From the NCBI GenBank assembly GCA_963921195.1, contig OY992537.1, forward strand, positions 128,114,694 through 128,178,693: a stretch of 64,000 bases of DNA, given 5' to 3'. Position numbers and translations under genes: made by a program. Position 1 is the first letter of the stretch. Every line of letters starts with the position of its first letter. Origin of the DNA: Pegoplata infirma (Eukaryota; Arthropoda; Insecta; Diptera; Anthomyiidae). Below are positions 11,541 through 22,594 of this stretch, one piece after another. A model generated the notes under the pieces. The model was not told where the DNA came from, searched no databases, and was given only the letters and a program-made list of their open reading frames with translations.

Positions 11541-12375
11541 CCTATGATACCATCCAGGGAGTCTTGGATGGGGGATACTCCGGGTAGTGGAGCTACCATA
11601 AATTTTTACACAGATGGATCGAGGATACACGAACAAGTGGGCTTTGGAGTCTATTCGGAGGAGCTTGGGTTGAGCCTGGCTCGTAGATTGCCAGATCGTT
11701 GCAGTGTTTACCAGGCAGAGATGCTGGCAATAAAGGAAGTGGCTGACTGGTTGAGTTGCAATGTCTTGTCTACAACCGCAGTGAACATCTATACTGACAG
11801 TCAAGTCGCGGTAAACTCCCTGGATTCAATGTTTCTGAAAACAAGAGCTGCCATTAACTGCCGCACGTTTTTAAATGAGATGGTCAATCAGTTTAACATA
11901 CGACTCATATGGGTAACAGGGCACAGAGACATTCCAGGGAATTGCAAAGCCGATGAGCTTGCAAGACTAGGAACTACCTTACAGATTCCAACAGAATTGG
12001 AATGTGTTGGTATGCCTCTAGAAACTTGCAAGCAAAGCCTACGGCTTTGTTCTGCGACGGAGACCAATCAAAGATGGGCAAATGGATGGTCGTGTGAGAC
12101 AACGCGACTGGTTTGGACTTCTCTTAATCAGGGGCGCCCAAGTGAGCTGATATCGCTTCCAAGAGGAGAGATTTCGAAGGTGGTTTCTATAATAACCGGA
12201 TACTGTCTTATGTGTGCCGTCGAATGACTTCTGCCGAAGTTGCATGGATGAAGAGGAGTTGGAAACTATCGAACACTTTATTTGCCATTGCCCGGCACTT
12301 TCTGGTCAGAGACTTGCTTCACTGGGATCTAGGGAGCTGCACAATTTTTCAGATTTGTCAGATGTCAAAATTTAA
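11541..12375 (+). pseudogene. LINE RNase H and C-terminal zinc-knuckle region (disrupted)
   Basis: RNase H removes RNA from RNA/DNA hybrids during retrotransposition. Counting from the first codon of the open frame at 11520 (its first seven codons lie in the hAT element), the four acidic residues are present: D32 in YTDGS, E67 in YQAEM, D93 in YTDSQ and D145 in KADELA, with H135 in TGHRD. Compared with copy c, about 24 bases are replaced by one near 12211. This shifts the frame and ends the open frame at 12227. The following CRSCMDEEELE...HFICHC region is therefore in another frame. RNase H plus a CxxC...CHC tail suits I-group/LOA-type LINEs. Not a host RNase H1. Confidence 0.8.
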
Positions 12376-12536
12376 TATCATAGGAGTTTCATAATAAGTT
12401 CAAATTGATTTAACGGCAGGGACCAGTAGGGAAACCTATTGCAGTCCCGTGGTATCACAATGAACCTCAGAGTCAATGTGTGCTGACATAAAACGTCAGC
12501 AGCCACGTAGAACCTATACTAACCATGTGTATTTAA
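11541..12536 (+). mobile_element. RNase H LINE family 1, copy a (5'-truncated, 3' tail)
   Basis: Contains the RNase H domain and C-terminal Cys-rich region of a LINE, then a 3' untranslated tail whose phrases (GGGACCAGTAGGGAAACCTA, GTCCCGTGGTATCACAATG, ACGTCAGCAGCCAC) also occur at 24316-24400 and, reversed, at 17790-17880. The tail ends near 12536 in an A run, without the clean CCTAA repeats of the sister copies. The 5' end meets the hAT element. Confidence 0.8.
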
Positions 12537-12539
12537 AAA

Positions 12540-13790
12540 AAAAAGTTAAAAATTTTTTTTTTTTTTTTTTTTCAAAATCCATAAAAGATTTTTTTTTTGT
12601 TATTTTTAAAATGCAAACACTTTTTAAACATTCACTAGAAATAGGTTTGTAAAATATTCCCATAAAATTAACACTCACCTAATTAAAAGTGTGACAGCTA
12701 TCCATTTTTGTAACACCATTTTCAAATTTCATTCATAAAGAAATCCATTAAATTTTTTTTTTTTGATGTGCAAAAAATTTTTTTACCGACGGCTTTTTGC
12801 AATTTCTATAGATTTAGCAATAAAACAATTTGCATACATTTTATTTAGTTTCTTTTTTTTAAGCACCATTAACTAAGCACCATTATTTTTTAAGAGATAT
12901 TTAATTTTATTTCAGAAAAAAAATTAACTTTTAAATACAAAAGAAAAAAAAATATATAAATATAATTAAAGTAAAGGGGAGGGTTTTTTTTATATATTTT
13001 TGTTGACTGGCTTGACTATATAAATTATTGCACTTTAATGGCTCATTACACACACACAAAAACACAAGACGCACAAACACACACTAAAGGGGGGTTTGTG
13101 AATACGGACGCGCTTTTTTTTTTTTTTTTTTGTAGGAGCTTATAGAATTTTTTGATATTATTTTTTTTTTTCTTTTTGGGGTATAAAGGATTTAAATTTA
13201 ATTTTTTTATTTAATTTTTTTATTTTTTACACTTTGTATTGATTTTTATTATTTTTTTTTTTTTTTTTTTAATATTTTCTCTTGTTTATTTAAAACTTTT
13301 TCTGCTTTTTATGGCTCATAATTTTTATTTTAAATGATTTTTCTCTTGATTTTTTTTTTTATTTATTTTTGTTGATTTTTTAACGATTTTTTTTATGGAT
13401 TTTCCAAACAAACAAAAAAAAAAATTTTTTTACAATCCTATTGCTCTTGTTGTTTTTAATGCTACTGTTGTGTATAAACCGTTTTTTCGTCCTGTGATTG
13501 TGATATTCTTCGTTAGATGCAAAAATATCCTTTATTGGCATAAAAATGTTTCTTCCTTTCGTTTTACAATGATTTTTTTTTTACGTTTATGAGCTCCTTA
13601 AATTTTTTTTTTTTTTATTCCTTTCGATGACGAAAACGATGTAAAAAAAAAAATTATATATAATATTATCGAAATATAAAAACGATGAAAATGAAAGAAA
13701 AAAAGAACACAAGAAGAAAAAATCGAGTCAAATTTTGTGCTTTTTCAATACAGAAATGTGTGTATTTTTTATTATTTTTTTTTTGTTGTT
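12540..13790. other. T-homopolymer-rich DNA, no gene seen
   Basis: Many T runs of 9-25 bases and CA-rich words near 13050-13085. Short open frames are driven by the homopolymers. I see no domain-like protein. Confidence 0.5.
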
Positions 13791-14530
13791 GGTAGGTTGG
13801 TTGGTTAAAATACTACTTTGTCGTATAGTCGACGTACACAAGTGTAGTAGTCGTCGATGATGTTAAAATTTGACGTCGTTCGAAACGGTCGTCTGTTGTG
13901 TGTAAGTTTTCAAGTAAAGTTAAGTGTATCCAAAAAAAAACTGTATAATACTAAGTAGAAGTAGAAGAATAACCCAAAACCAAAAATACAATAACACCAA
14001 CAAAAGCAATATTGGCAACAACAACAACAAAACATACAAAAAACGTTGCCGTCGTCGTTGTCGTAGTTTTGTATTTTTACTAGTAAGAAGTATAAAAGAG
14101 TATAAAATAATATGCTTTCGTTCTTGGCTGTTTGGTTTGTTGTAGTTGTTTTAAATACAATTATTATATTTTTATCAAATGAAAAATACAAAAAAAAACA
14201 AAAGTCCTGGCGCAACGTTATACGCCAAGATTCGAACTAGAGCATAAAAGTTTTGGTGCTGCGCACCACCATCATCCAAAAACCAAAACCAAAAAAAAAA
14301 TTGAATTGTACTTACGTATATTCAAATATACAAAGTATATACGGAGCGGAGCGCATTTTACTGCTCAACTCTGCAACATACATTGGCAAATGTTAAAATT
14401 GTATACGAAAATTGTTGAATGTTGTTGGTTGGATGGACGGATGGATGGATGTTGTTGAAAATGTTCAGGTTTTCACAGTTGCTGTTGCTAACAACACTGA
14501 GCAGCAGCATTATGGCCAGCACCAGAAATA
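13791..14530. other. Higher-complexity stretch, possibly host-derived
   Basis: Compared with its surroundings this stretch has more GC and CpG (GTCGACGTACAC, GACGTCGTTCGAAACGG, GTCGTCGTTGTCG), CAA/CAG triplet runs and a GTAAGTTTT donor-like word near 13901. That texture resembles fly 5' leader or promoter DNA. No open frame is protein-like, and the 101-residue minus-strand frame here is Phe/Cys/Tyr-rich and unconvincing. Low confidence. Confidence 0.3.
14431..14451. repeat. (GGAT)n microsatellite
   Basis: Five imperfect GGAT/GGAC tetramers. Confidence 0.8.
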
Positions 14531-14904
14531 CAGTCAAACTATATAGTTCTCAATGAAAAACAAAAAAAAAAATTCACTTCATTGTTTGTGTATATATTTT
14601 CGAGTTAAGTAGATGTTACTCTTCCTGAGCAAAACAGAGAGTTAACCCGAAAATATCTCATGGATTTTAAAGTATCTTTGTATCTCAATCGAACAAAAGC
14701 AAACATAAAAAAGTCTCGTCCACTCTTTTACTAAACAATAATTCCAAAAAGAGTCTTTTTAGTTTGTCGTCTTGATGGCAGACAAACAAAACCAAAAAAA
14801 AAATTGCATTCACATTTCATCTTAACAGGAACCAGTACATATTTGTGAGCTGGTTGGTACAAAACGAGAATCTTATATCCCATGAGCTTTGTTTTTTGTA
14901 CCAT
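14531..14904. other. No gene seen
   Basis: Mixed-composition DNA, less repetitive than most of the window, with repeated AAAGAGTC / AGTCTCGTCC words. No protein-like frame. Confidence 0.4.
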
Positions 14905-15065
14905 GCGTGTAAAAATCGATTTTAGTCTGATCTAACTATAATCTAATACTATACTAACAGATCTAATTTGATTTCAAAATTGGGAAGAAATATCGCATCT
15001 AAAAGATCTAATCAGATACAACCGTGTAATAATATCCTAACAGATCAGAACATATCCAGTTAATT
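14905..15065. repeat. Dispersed GATCTAAT-rich repeat, copy 2
   Basis: Shares GATCTAATTTGAT, TCTGATCTAAC and CAGATCTAA words with 8395-8730. Ends not resolved. Confidence 0.5.
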
Positions 15066-15303
15066 ATACAAATAGGGTTGTTCCGGGTATGGGCTTCATA
15101 ATCTTGAGATTCACCGATTGTCCTGAAACTTGCATATAAGGAAAAGGGGAAGAAAATAGTGGATCAAAGAGGATGGGGAAAACGGGTTTTATTTCGTAAG
15201 GCTTATCCAATGATGTATGGTAAGGTTAGGTTAGGGTGGCGGTGCCAGATGGCACTCCGCATAGACCAATTGGTTCATAGCGATACCACAAAACTTTTTC
15301 CGC

Positions 15304-16106
15304 TTATCGATGTAAACTAAATACATTGACCTTCATTGCGTATTGTTTTAAACTTTTGAGGCCTATTCTCGTAATTTCCTCCAAAGTCTCGAACTGTGAA
15401 CTTCCTATAATTGATAGTCGAGTTCGTACCAAAGCCGGGCAGTGACACAGGATGTGTTCAATGGTCTCCTCGACGCCTGGTGTCTCGCACCTTTTACAGC
15501 TTGTGTCCGTAATAAGATTCATGTTCTTGGCATGTTTTCCGACAAGACAGTGTCCCGTTATTAAACCTGTGAACATACGACATTCTGTTCTCGTAAGTGT
15601 TAGTAAGAATTTAGTTCTTCCTAAATCATAGCGTGGCCATAAAGTACTGCTTATACGACTTGTCCCAAGTTCCTTCCATCTTCGATTTGCCTTGGCGACA
15701 GTAAGGGTATTTCGTTTTAGTTTGTAATGCTGGAGTAGCGGTGAAAGCATTATGGTGGTACCTATGCCATCTGCTCCAAGTTTCGCGAATTCATCTGCTT
15801 TCTCGTTTCCTTCTATTCCTTCGTGCCCTGGTACCCATAATAGGGTAACTTCATTATTTAAGGAAAGTTGTTTTAAATTCTCGTAACACTTTAAAACCGT
15901 TTTCGATTTAATTTGGTAGCTCAAGAGTGCCTTAAAGCAGCTTGACTATCCACGTAGAAATTGAGGGTTGCACCTTTTCCCTTTGCCATATATTCCACAG
16001 CTTTTGATATAGCAGCTATCTCAGCCTGAAAGATACTCGTGTCTACGGGTAATTTAAAAGATAAGTGTTGGTCTAGTTCCAGTATCGTGAAACCAGCTCC
16101 ATTCAA
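15304..16106 (-). pseudogene. LOA-like RNase H and C-terminal Cys region (broken)
   Basis: Two overlapping minus-strand frames. 15921-16106 carries IFQAEIAAISKA and NFYVDSQAALRHS (RNase H Glu and second Asp). 15304-15924 carries LLWVPGHEGIEGNEKADEFA (His and last Asp), then CKRCETPGVEETIEHILCHCP. A frameshift near 15921 separates them. The first YTDGS-type Asp would lie upstream of 16106 and is not readable in frame. Confidence 0.8.
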
Positions 16107-16414
16107 CCACCATTCGATTGCTTCGATCCATCAGTAAAGATATTTATTGAGTTCGCAGGAGGGCCCTGCCAGATAGACCAGAATTCTCTATCCGGAAATC
16201 TAACTTCATATTTCCTGTCGAAAAATAGTTTGGGCACTATGTAATCAGAGTCAATACGGTCCATATTAGCAATGTTACTGTGTCCAAAGTTGCGATACTT
16301 GAACCAATTTGACTCTTTGAGTCTGAGGCAAGCTTTTTAAGCCTCGCCCTTAGCAAAGAGAGCAATTGGTAAAAAGTGCAATAAAGTGTCGATAGAGTCG
16401 GCTGATGTTGTTCA
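16107..16414 (-). pseudogene. LINE linker between thumb and RNase H (decayed)
   Basis: Lies between the reverse transcriptase and RNase H pieces and must belong to the same element, but carries no long frame in any phase. Several indels are implied. Confidence 0.5.
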
Positions 16415-17470
16415 CTAAGCGCCAGTGATGCTCCGTCCCATTTGCCGTTGAAGCTTCTGAAACATTTTAAGCGTCACATCCTTTTCGAGTGCCTTATGCC
16501 AGACTAAAACTCCATAGAGTAAGATTGGTCTTACGATTGAAGTATAAATCCAGTAAGTGACTTTAGGTTCTAGACCCCAGGTACTGCCGAACATTTTCTT
16601 ACACGCGTAATATGCGTTGTTTGCTTTTTTTACTCTTTCTTCAGAGTTATTGTTCCAGAACAGCTTACTGTCCAAGAACACTCCAAGAAATTTGGCATGC
16701 GGTGATATTGGAATTTCAACTCCTCCCACTCGAACCTTTCTAAATTCCGGGATTTTGTATTTCCTAGTAAAAAGCACCATTTCCGTTTTCTGCGGGTTGA
16801 CATTAAGTCCATTTCCTGAAGCCCACTTCCACATAGCCTTAAGTGAGCCCTCTAAAATCTCGGATACAGTATCCAGATATTTGCCACATGATAGAATAAC
16901 CACATCATCAGCGTATGCTATTGTTGTGGTTCCTAAAGTTTCAGTTCCCTTAAAATGGGGTCCAACACCAGGAGCCAGAGCAGTGGTGACAGAACCCCAC
17001 CTTGTGGTGTTCCTCTAGTAGCGTAAGGAGATGTTTTTGCATGACCCCATTCGTCCGTTATTTCCCGACATGAAATCATTTGCTCTATCCATTTACTCAA
17101 ACAACTGTTAGTTGAAGCCGTGTCCAAAGCATTAACTATCGTCTTTGTATTTACATTGTTAAAAGCCCCTTCTATATCCAGAAATGCTGCAAGAGCAAAT
17201 TCCTTTTACTCCAGGGATACTTCTACCTTCTGTACAAGTGAATGAAGCGCGGTCTCTATGGATTTAGCCTGCTGGTAAGCAAGCTGTGCATCCGATAGAA
17301 AATTTGTACCTAAATGCTCTCGTATATATAGATCAATTATCCTTTCCAGCGTTTTTAAAAGAAAAGATGTCAAACTGATTGGTCTGTAATCTTTTGCCGT
17401 CGCGTGGGCAAGTATATAATACTTGCTTTCCTCCATACTTTTGGTATATAGGACAGTTATAAAAGCACGA
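16415..17470 (-). pseudogene. LOA-like reverse transcriptase (broken)
   Basis: Motifs in order on the minus strand: DYRPISLTSFLLKTLERI (near 17340-17400), AFLDIEGAFNN (near 17150-17195), GTPQGGVLSPLLW (near 16975-17020), AYADDVVI with YADD at 16904-16915, then WGLEPKVTYWIYTSIVRPIL in the thumb. Catalytic residues are retained. An in-frame stop follows VEVSLE near 17205 and a one-base shift lies near 16933 just before YADD, so no full protein can be made. The FLDIEGAF and GTPQGGVLSP forms match LOA-type elements as I know them; clade is inference. Confidence 0.85.
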
Positions 17471-17679
17471 CCGCAAAAATCACATATAATAATCTCTATT
17501 AAAATTAAGCTGACCCGTATTTTAGTGTTTTACGAAATTCCTGCTAGTTCGGATTTTATTTGAATTTTCACGAAAGACCACCACACTTCTTCATAAGGTC
17601 ACTTTTTCGTTTTTCTCCCCTCATTCCCATATGCAAGTTTTAGGACAATCGGTGGGTGTCCACTGAAAGACCTCCCTTG

Positions 17680-17763
17680 TTTGTGTTTCCGAAAAACCGA
17701 CATTTTTGAAAATCGATTTCTCGGTTTACCGAAAATGAGCTTCGTCGGTTAACCGATTTTCTA
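17680..17763. mobile_element. Terminal fragment of the CCGGTTAACC hAT family
   Basis: Matches the right end of the 9294-10072 element read in reverse: an AAAAACCGACATTTT word, then TTTCTCGGTT and CGGTTAACCGATTTTC. Only ~80 bp remain, adjoining the LINE tail at 17764. Confidence 0.6.
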
Positions 17764-18256
17764 GGTTAGGTTTGGCTATAAGTGGCTGATAACGTTTTAC
17801 GTCAGCACACATAGACTCTGAGAAATATTGCAACACCACAGGACTGCAATAGGTATCCCTACTGGTCCCTGCCGTTAAACAAATTTGAGCTTCTTATGAA
17901 ACTCCTAAGATATTGAATTTTGACATCTGACAAATCAAAAGATCATGCAGCCCCCTAGATTCCAGTAGAGCAAGTCTCTGACCAGAACGTGCCGTGCAAT
18001 GGCAGATAAAGTGTTCGATAGTTTCCAACTCCTCTTCATCCATGCAACTCCGGCAAAAGTCAATTGATGGCACATTTAACCTGTTTGCGTTCTTCCCTAT
18101 AAAACAGTAATTAAAGCAACTACCGTCGAAATCTCTTCTCTTGAACAAACAAATAAAGCCGTTGATTTTGCTTGCAAGTTTCTAGAGACATGCCAACACA
18201 TTCCAATTCTGTTGGAACTTGTAAATTCTTTTGGAACCTGTAAGGTAGTTCCCGTG
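17764..18256 (-). mobile_element. RNase H LINE family 1, copy b
   Basis: Minus-strand 3' fragment ending on its own strand in CCAAACCTAACCTAG. Carries the family 3' UTR, the CRSCMDEEELETIEHFICHC coding segment (frame 17894-18148) and a short upstream part up to GGAACTACCTTACAGG. Relative to copies a and c, ~130 bp around the QGR...LISLPRGE segment are deleted. Confidence 0.75.
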
Positions 18257-18675
18257 ACATTCTCGGTGACATGACATAATAACTACGGTGACATGACATA
18301 ATAACCCAATGACGGAAATAGGGATTATGACAGAATACATCACAGTCATAATCCCTATATTAGTTGTGGGGACTATGACCATTTACAAAACGGTCATAAT
18401 ACCAATAGGGATTATGTCCGTTTCCTGTTTGGATTACGACCGAAAAACTACACAAAACAACTTTTTAGACAAGAAAATATACAATTTTTGGGGTTATGAC
18501 CAACTTGTATAGTGGACATAATCCCTGTAATAATAATTATGGCCATTTGATATGGAAAATAAATCTGGAAAATATGTCCATTTTTAATTGGGATTATGCC
18601 TAAATTATTTTCGGTCATAACCCCTATATGGTTGTGGGGAAATGGGGAGTATGTCTGTGGGAATTATGTCATATC
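18257..18675. mobile_element. CATAATCCC / GGGATTATG palindromic element, copy 1
   Basis: Nearly every 20-40 bases contain GGGATTATG, GGTCATAAT or CATAATCCC in alternating orientation. The outer ends GACATGACATAATA and AATTATGTCATATC are inverted. A reversed, interrupted copy lies at 29565-32715. No open frame. Confidence 0.65.
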
Positions 18676-18960
18676 ATCTGCAGACTCATCAGCTATGCAA
18701 TTCCCTGGAATGTCTTTGTAACCTAGGACCCATATGATTCGTATGCCAAAAAATTAATCGTCATGACAAAAATACGCTAATAAATACCAAAAATTGTAAT
18801 AACCTAGACCATTCCGTAGTACAGGGTGAAATGAGTTTAGTTAATTTTTGTAACTATCCAAAATATTGGCCGTAGACCTATCTTTAAGACGCAATTATCA
18901 ATCAATTGACCTGAAATTTGAAACTTAAGAAAAGCTTAAGGCCCAAGGACGAAGGCTATA

Positions 18961-20029
18961 TACACGCAGAAAAAATAAACATGGTGGAGGTGATCATGTT
19001 TTAAGAGCGTCATATTATGATTGCGAATATTATTGTAGCAATAATGTTAATATGATTGAAGGCAACAAAGAATATTTATCATAATATGATTGCGGCAATA
19101 ATAGTCAAAATGTTATATAATTATTGTAATATGATTCTAATTTATTTTTTTTTTTTTAAATTGAGAAAATACATATATTTAGTTTAAATAAAACACGTTT
19201 ATAAAAATCATATTTTGTTATTACTTCCTTCCAAAAACGTAAATTAAATTCACACTACTAATTTATTTTTTCTTTTTAAATGTTGTTTTATAAATTTTGG
19301 TTTTATAATAATTTTGGTTTAATTTAGAGACGACGTGCAAAAAACTTATGGTATTTTTCTAAAAAAAAAAAAATACATCACCGATAGCATTATTGCCAGC
19401 CAACATTGAATGATCGTATTAACCATTCAATTATTGGTAAAATCATAACATTTTTGCTGCAAGATTAACATGTTTGCTACAATATTAAAATTATTGTCAG
19501 CAACTATAATATGTTTAGTAAACATAAAACTAATGAAAAAACACATAAATATTTTCCATTAACACTTTTTATTTAAAATGTAAAGTTATGAATACAAAAC
19601 CGCACAAAAAATTAATTATTTAAAACGACTTTTGTATAATACTCCATTTTGCAATTATCTAATTTTTTAACATAAATTTACTTAAATTATTTTTAAAAGA
19701 AACTTTTGTTAATGGCGTCTTTGTGACTTACTGCTTGCTGGCAAAACACTGAACTGATGAGTAAACATGACAATTACATGTATGTTTGCAAACATCGAAT
19801 TTTTGGTGCGTCGAGAATATCAGTAACAATAAGATTGCTACAGCAACCATATTTTACTTTCAATCATGTAATCATGACTGAAGCGACTAATAAATGCTAA
19901 AATCAACCATATAAATGTTTAAATAGAATTTTAAAATCGATAACTTGGTTGCCGCAATCATATCTGACCTTAGAGATCATAGTATAGTTGCCGTGATCAT
20001 GTCGCAACCATATTTTTTCTCTGCGTGTA
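18961..20029. mobile_element. TA-flanked CAC-type TIR element (1.07 kb)
   Basis: The element is 18963-20027. The left end CACGCAGAAAAAATA and the right end (reversed) CACGCAGAGAAAAAATA are flanked by TA (18961-18962 and 20028-20029). The interior repeats AATATGATT/AATCATATT words in both orientations. Non-coding. Confidence 0.8.
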
Positions 20030-20127
20030 ATAAATATAATAAAATAATAATAATATTTTGATCACATGATCACTTATATTTATTTTTTCTTTCTTTTATT
20101 TACAACTCATTTTTAAAAAATTCAACC

Positions 20128-21312
20128 TACACTGAAAAAAATAACTATACTGAAATTAAATAAACACTGTAATTAATTTTAGTATGCAAATTTTTTTGAA
20201 TTTATTTCAACTTATCTTAATATAAGGTGGTTTTACTTAAAACAAAGAAAATAAACTTGAAGAAAGTACATGCAAATACTTAAAAAAGCACAAGAGTGTT
20301 CCTTAATTTGTTTTTTTTAAATTAAGTTAAATATTCTTTACATTTATTGCGAATTGATTACATTTAAGATAAAAGGGGTTTATTAAAAATTGTTGTCTTA
20401 ATTAAAAGAAAAAAATTTAAATTGTATGCAAAAAAATAAATAAGTACTTAACTTACTTAAAAATAGTATAGACATTTTCAAGACATTAAATCAAATAAGT
20501 ACTATTCTTTAAATCCAAAACGCATTTTCTTTAATTTAATTAATTTTTGTTTTAATTTAAGAAAAAAGTAATCTTTATATTATTTATTTCATAGACTTTA
20601 TTTGAATCTATATCTTCATCAGTTTAAGAAAGAAGTTCCTTAACTTAGGTAAAAACTACTTTAGGTATTTTGGGGACCCCATCTGGGGGTCCCATATGGA
20701 GACCCCATGAGACCCTAACTTTAAATCCAAATTTCGATTTTCGCGGAATTTTCAAATGCCCATAACTCTGCAAATATTGCAGATATCAAAAAAATTCTAA
20801 AGGCATTTTTGTAGTCCTTAACTTGTAGAACATGACCGCTGAAGACCCCAAAGCCCTCCGAGTTATAGTTTTCTTATTTCATGATCAAATTTCTCAAGAC
20901 CCCATTCCAATATCTCAAAAACTAAGCAAGATAGAGCGATTCTGACCACAATTTTGGATCAAAATCAATAGTGACCCTATAATAGTGTACGCAAATACTC
21001 ATGGGCGGACCCCATATATTGGGGGCCCGTAGGGTCCTCACATTGGGACTCCATAGGGTCCACAGAATCCGTACGCTTAAGGAAATTTTTAATTATTTTA
21101 AAAAAATATTTTTCCTCTGGATAAAAACAAATAAACTTATATTAAGTACAATTTTACTTACTTTTAAGATATATTTAAGTAAATGCATTACTATGTTTTA
21201 GGAAAAAATAAACTTGGAAGAAGAATTAATATCTTTGGAGCCCTCGCATACCCTTCTTTTTTTAAATTAAGTTCAACATGCTTTAAAAATGGTAAAAAAT
21301 TTTTTCAGTGTA
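20128..21312. mobile_element. GGGGTCC-rich TA-flanked TIR element, copy A (complete)
   Basis: The element is 20130-21310, with TA on both sides. The left end CACTGAAAAAAATAACTA differs from the right end (reversed CACTGAAAAAATTTTTTACC) beyond the first ~12 bases. The middle holds a GC-rich block (20686-20716) of GGGGACCCC/GGGGTCC words that can fold strongly. Copies B-E occur at 21675-25132, 38947-39332, 39334-40323 and 40324-40536. Confidence 0.8.
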
Positions 21313-21674
21313 ACCGAGAACTGCCGTCTCGTTGAAGCGAAAAAAACCAAGGGTTCTGGTGGGAATCGAACCCACGACCCCCACGTTGAGAGGCTAGCAC
21401 GCTACTAGCCTACGGGGCCCCGTAGACTATTGAAATTTAATTTTTGTGCATTGTCCCCATTAAAATACCTCCCGATATTCACTTAAATCTGTCTATTGGC
21501 GCCAAATACTTCACTGCCCATGATTTAAATTTTGGTTCATCGACTCATGACGCATCCAAAGAGCGCTCTTGAGGATGCAGTAAAAGTAAGGGGAAAAAAT
21601 TTAAATTTATTGTTAAGATTTTTTATATAAAACTTAAAATATAAAATTATATTTTGATAAAATTTCACACACGC
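21313..21674. other. Spacer between inverted copies A and B
   Basis: Apart from the tRNA-like segment this spacer has moderate complexity (GGCGCCAAATAC, CGCATCCAAAGAGCGC) and matches nothing else I can see here. No reading frame. Confidence 0.4.
21351..21421 (-). pseudogene. tRNA-like sequence (possible Val-AAC relict)
   Basis: On the minus strand a 5-bp T stem surrounds TTCGATT (GTGGG...CCCAC), giving a perfect B box GGGTTCGATTCCC. Upstream are an anticodon-type loop TCAACGT and a D-arm-like TAGGCTAGTAGCG. The acceptor strands (GGGGCCC and CAGAACC) do not pair, so it is unlikely to be a working tRNA. It sits between inverted copies A and B. Confidence 0.6.
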
Positions 21675-22159
21675 TTTCCTTTTTGGGTCTTCGGCGTTCA
21701 TATTCAACAAGTTAAGGACTATAAAAATGCCTTTAGAATTTTTTTCGTATCTGTAGTATCTGCAGAGTTATAGGCATTTGAAAATTTCGCAAAAATCTAA
21801 ATTTGGATTAATAGTAAGGGTCTCATGGGGTCTCCAGATGGGGCCCCCAGATGGGGTCCCCAAAATACCTAAAGTATTTTTTCTTTAAGTTAAGTAAATT
21901 CTGTCTTAAACTGATGAAGATATGGATTCAAATAAAGTCAATGAAATAAATAAAATAAAGATTACTTTTTTCTTAAATTAAAACAAAAATTGATTAAATT
22001 AAATAAAATGCGTTTTGGAATTAGCGATTAATACTTATTTGATTCAAGGTCTTGAAAATATCTATACTATTTTTAAGTAAGTTACGTACTTATTTATTTT
22101 TTTTGCACACAATTAAAATTTTTTAATATGTCCTTTTTTCTTAAATGCAATCAAATCGC

Positions 22160-22594
22160 CATAAATGTAAAGAATAAGTGTTTAAATAAAAACTGTAAAA
22201 TTATTGATGATGATGCAAGATTTATTGCGTGCTGGCTATGTCATAGTTTATGTCATTTTAAATGTTCTGGTTTACCAGTTTTAGTGGCTGAATAGTTAAA
22301 TAATCATAAAGGTTTTCACTGGTCCTGTGAGCGTTGTAGGAAGACTGGTGTCGATTTTTATCGGTTTTTCCAAAGCACAAGAACAGAATTCCTGGCAATA
22401 AAAAATGATATTAAAGTTTTGTCTGACCGTGTTTCTGCTTATGGTACAGTTCCAGGTAACTTCTTTAAACAAATTAATAACTCTGATTTTTGGCCTATAA
22501 ATACATTTGTTCGTGAGTATGTGTTTAAACCCAACCCACGTCTTAATAATATTGCTCAACTACCTTCACAAGAAGTAACAAATCCAAAAAACTG
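22160..22594 (+). pseudogene. CR1-like ORF1 remnant with PHD-type zinc finger
   Basis: The frame reads NKCLNKNCKII...FIACWLCHSLCHFKCSGLP...HWSCERC, a C4HC3 spacing expected for the PHD finger in ORF1 of CR1-type LINEs. A stop (TAG) interrupts after LVAE, and the frame ends at TGA near 22594. Shorter than the usual ~300-residue ORF1, with both ends lost. Binding of nucleic acid or chromatin by such fingers is family knowledge, not shown here. Confidence 0.7.

Larger units (their letters stand above)
15221..17475 (-). mobile_element. LOA-like LINE, 5'-truncated copy 1
   Basis: Reads on the minus strand from partial reverse transcriptase (right) through RNase H to a 3' tail at 15221-15236 that reads CCTAACCTAACC on its own strand. 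Truncated on the right near 17475 at the start of the reverse transcriptase. The closest relative in the window is the minus-strand fragment at 51395-52345. Confidence 0.8.
15100..17665. repeat. Inverted flanks bracketing the LOA-like LINE
   Basis: CACCGATTGTCCTGAAACTTGCATA at about 15112 and its near reverse complement around 17629-17657 (TATGCAAGTTTTAGGACAAT) face each other across the LINE. Either the LINE landed inside a foldback element or two inverted copies lie side by side. Confidence 0.5.

Noticed and set aside
11535..12245. Minus-strand frames over the RNase H LINE
   Set aside because: Shadows of the plus-strand RNase H coding sequence.
13910..14215. 101-residue minus-strand protein
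   Set aside because: The composition (Phe, Cys, Tyr runs) comes from GTT/CAA-type simple sequence; no domain.
21351..21421. Functional tRNA-Val gene
   Set aside because: The T arm is perfect but the acceptor strands do not pair and the D arm is irregular.
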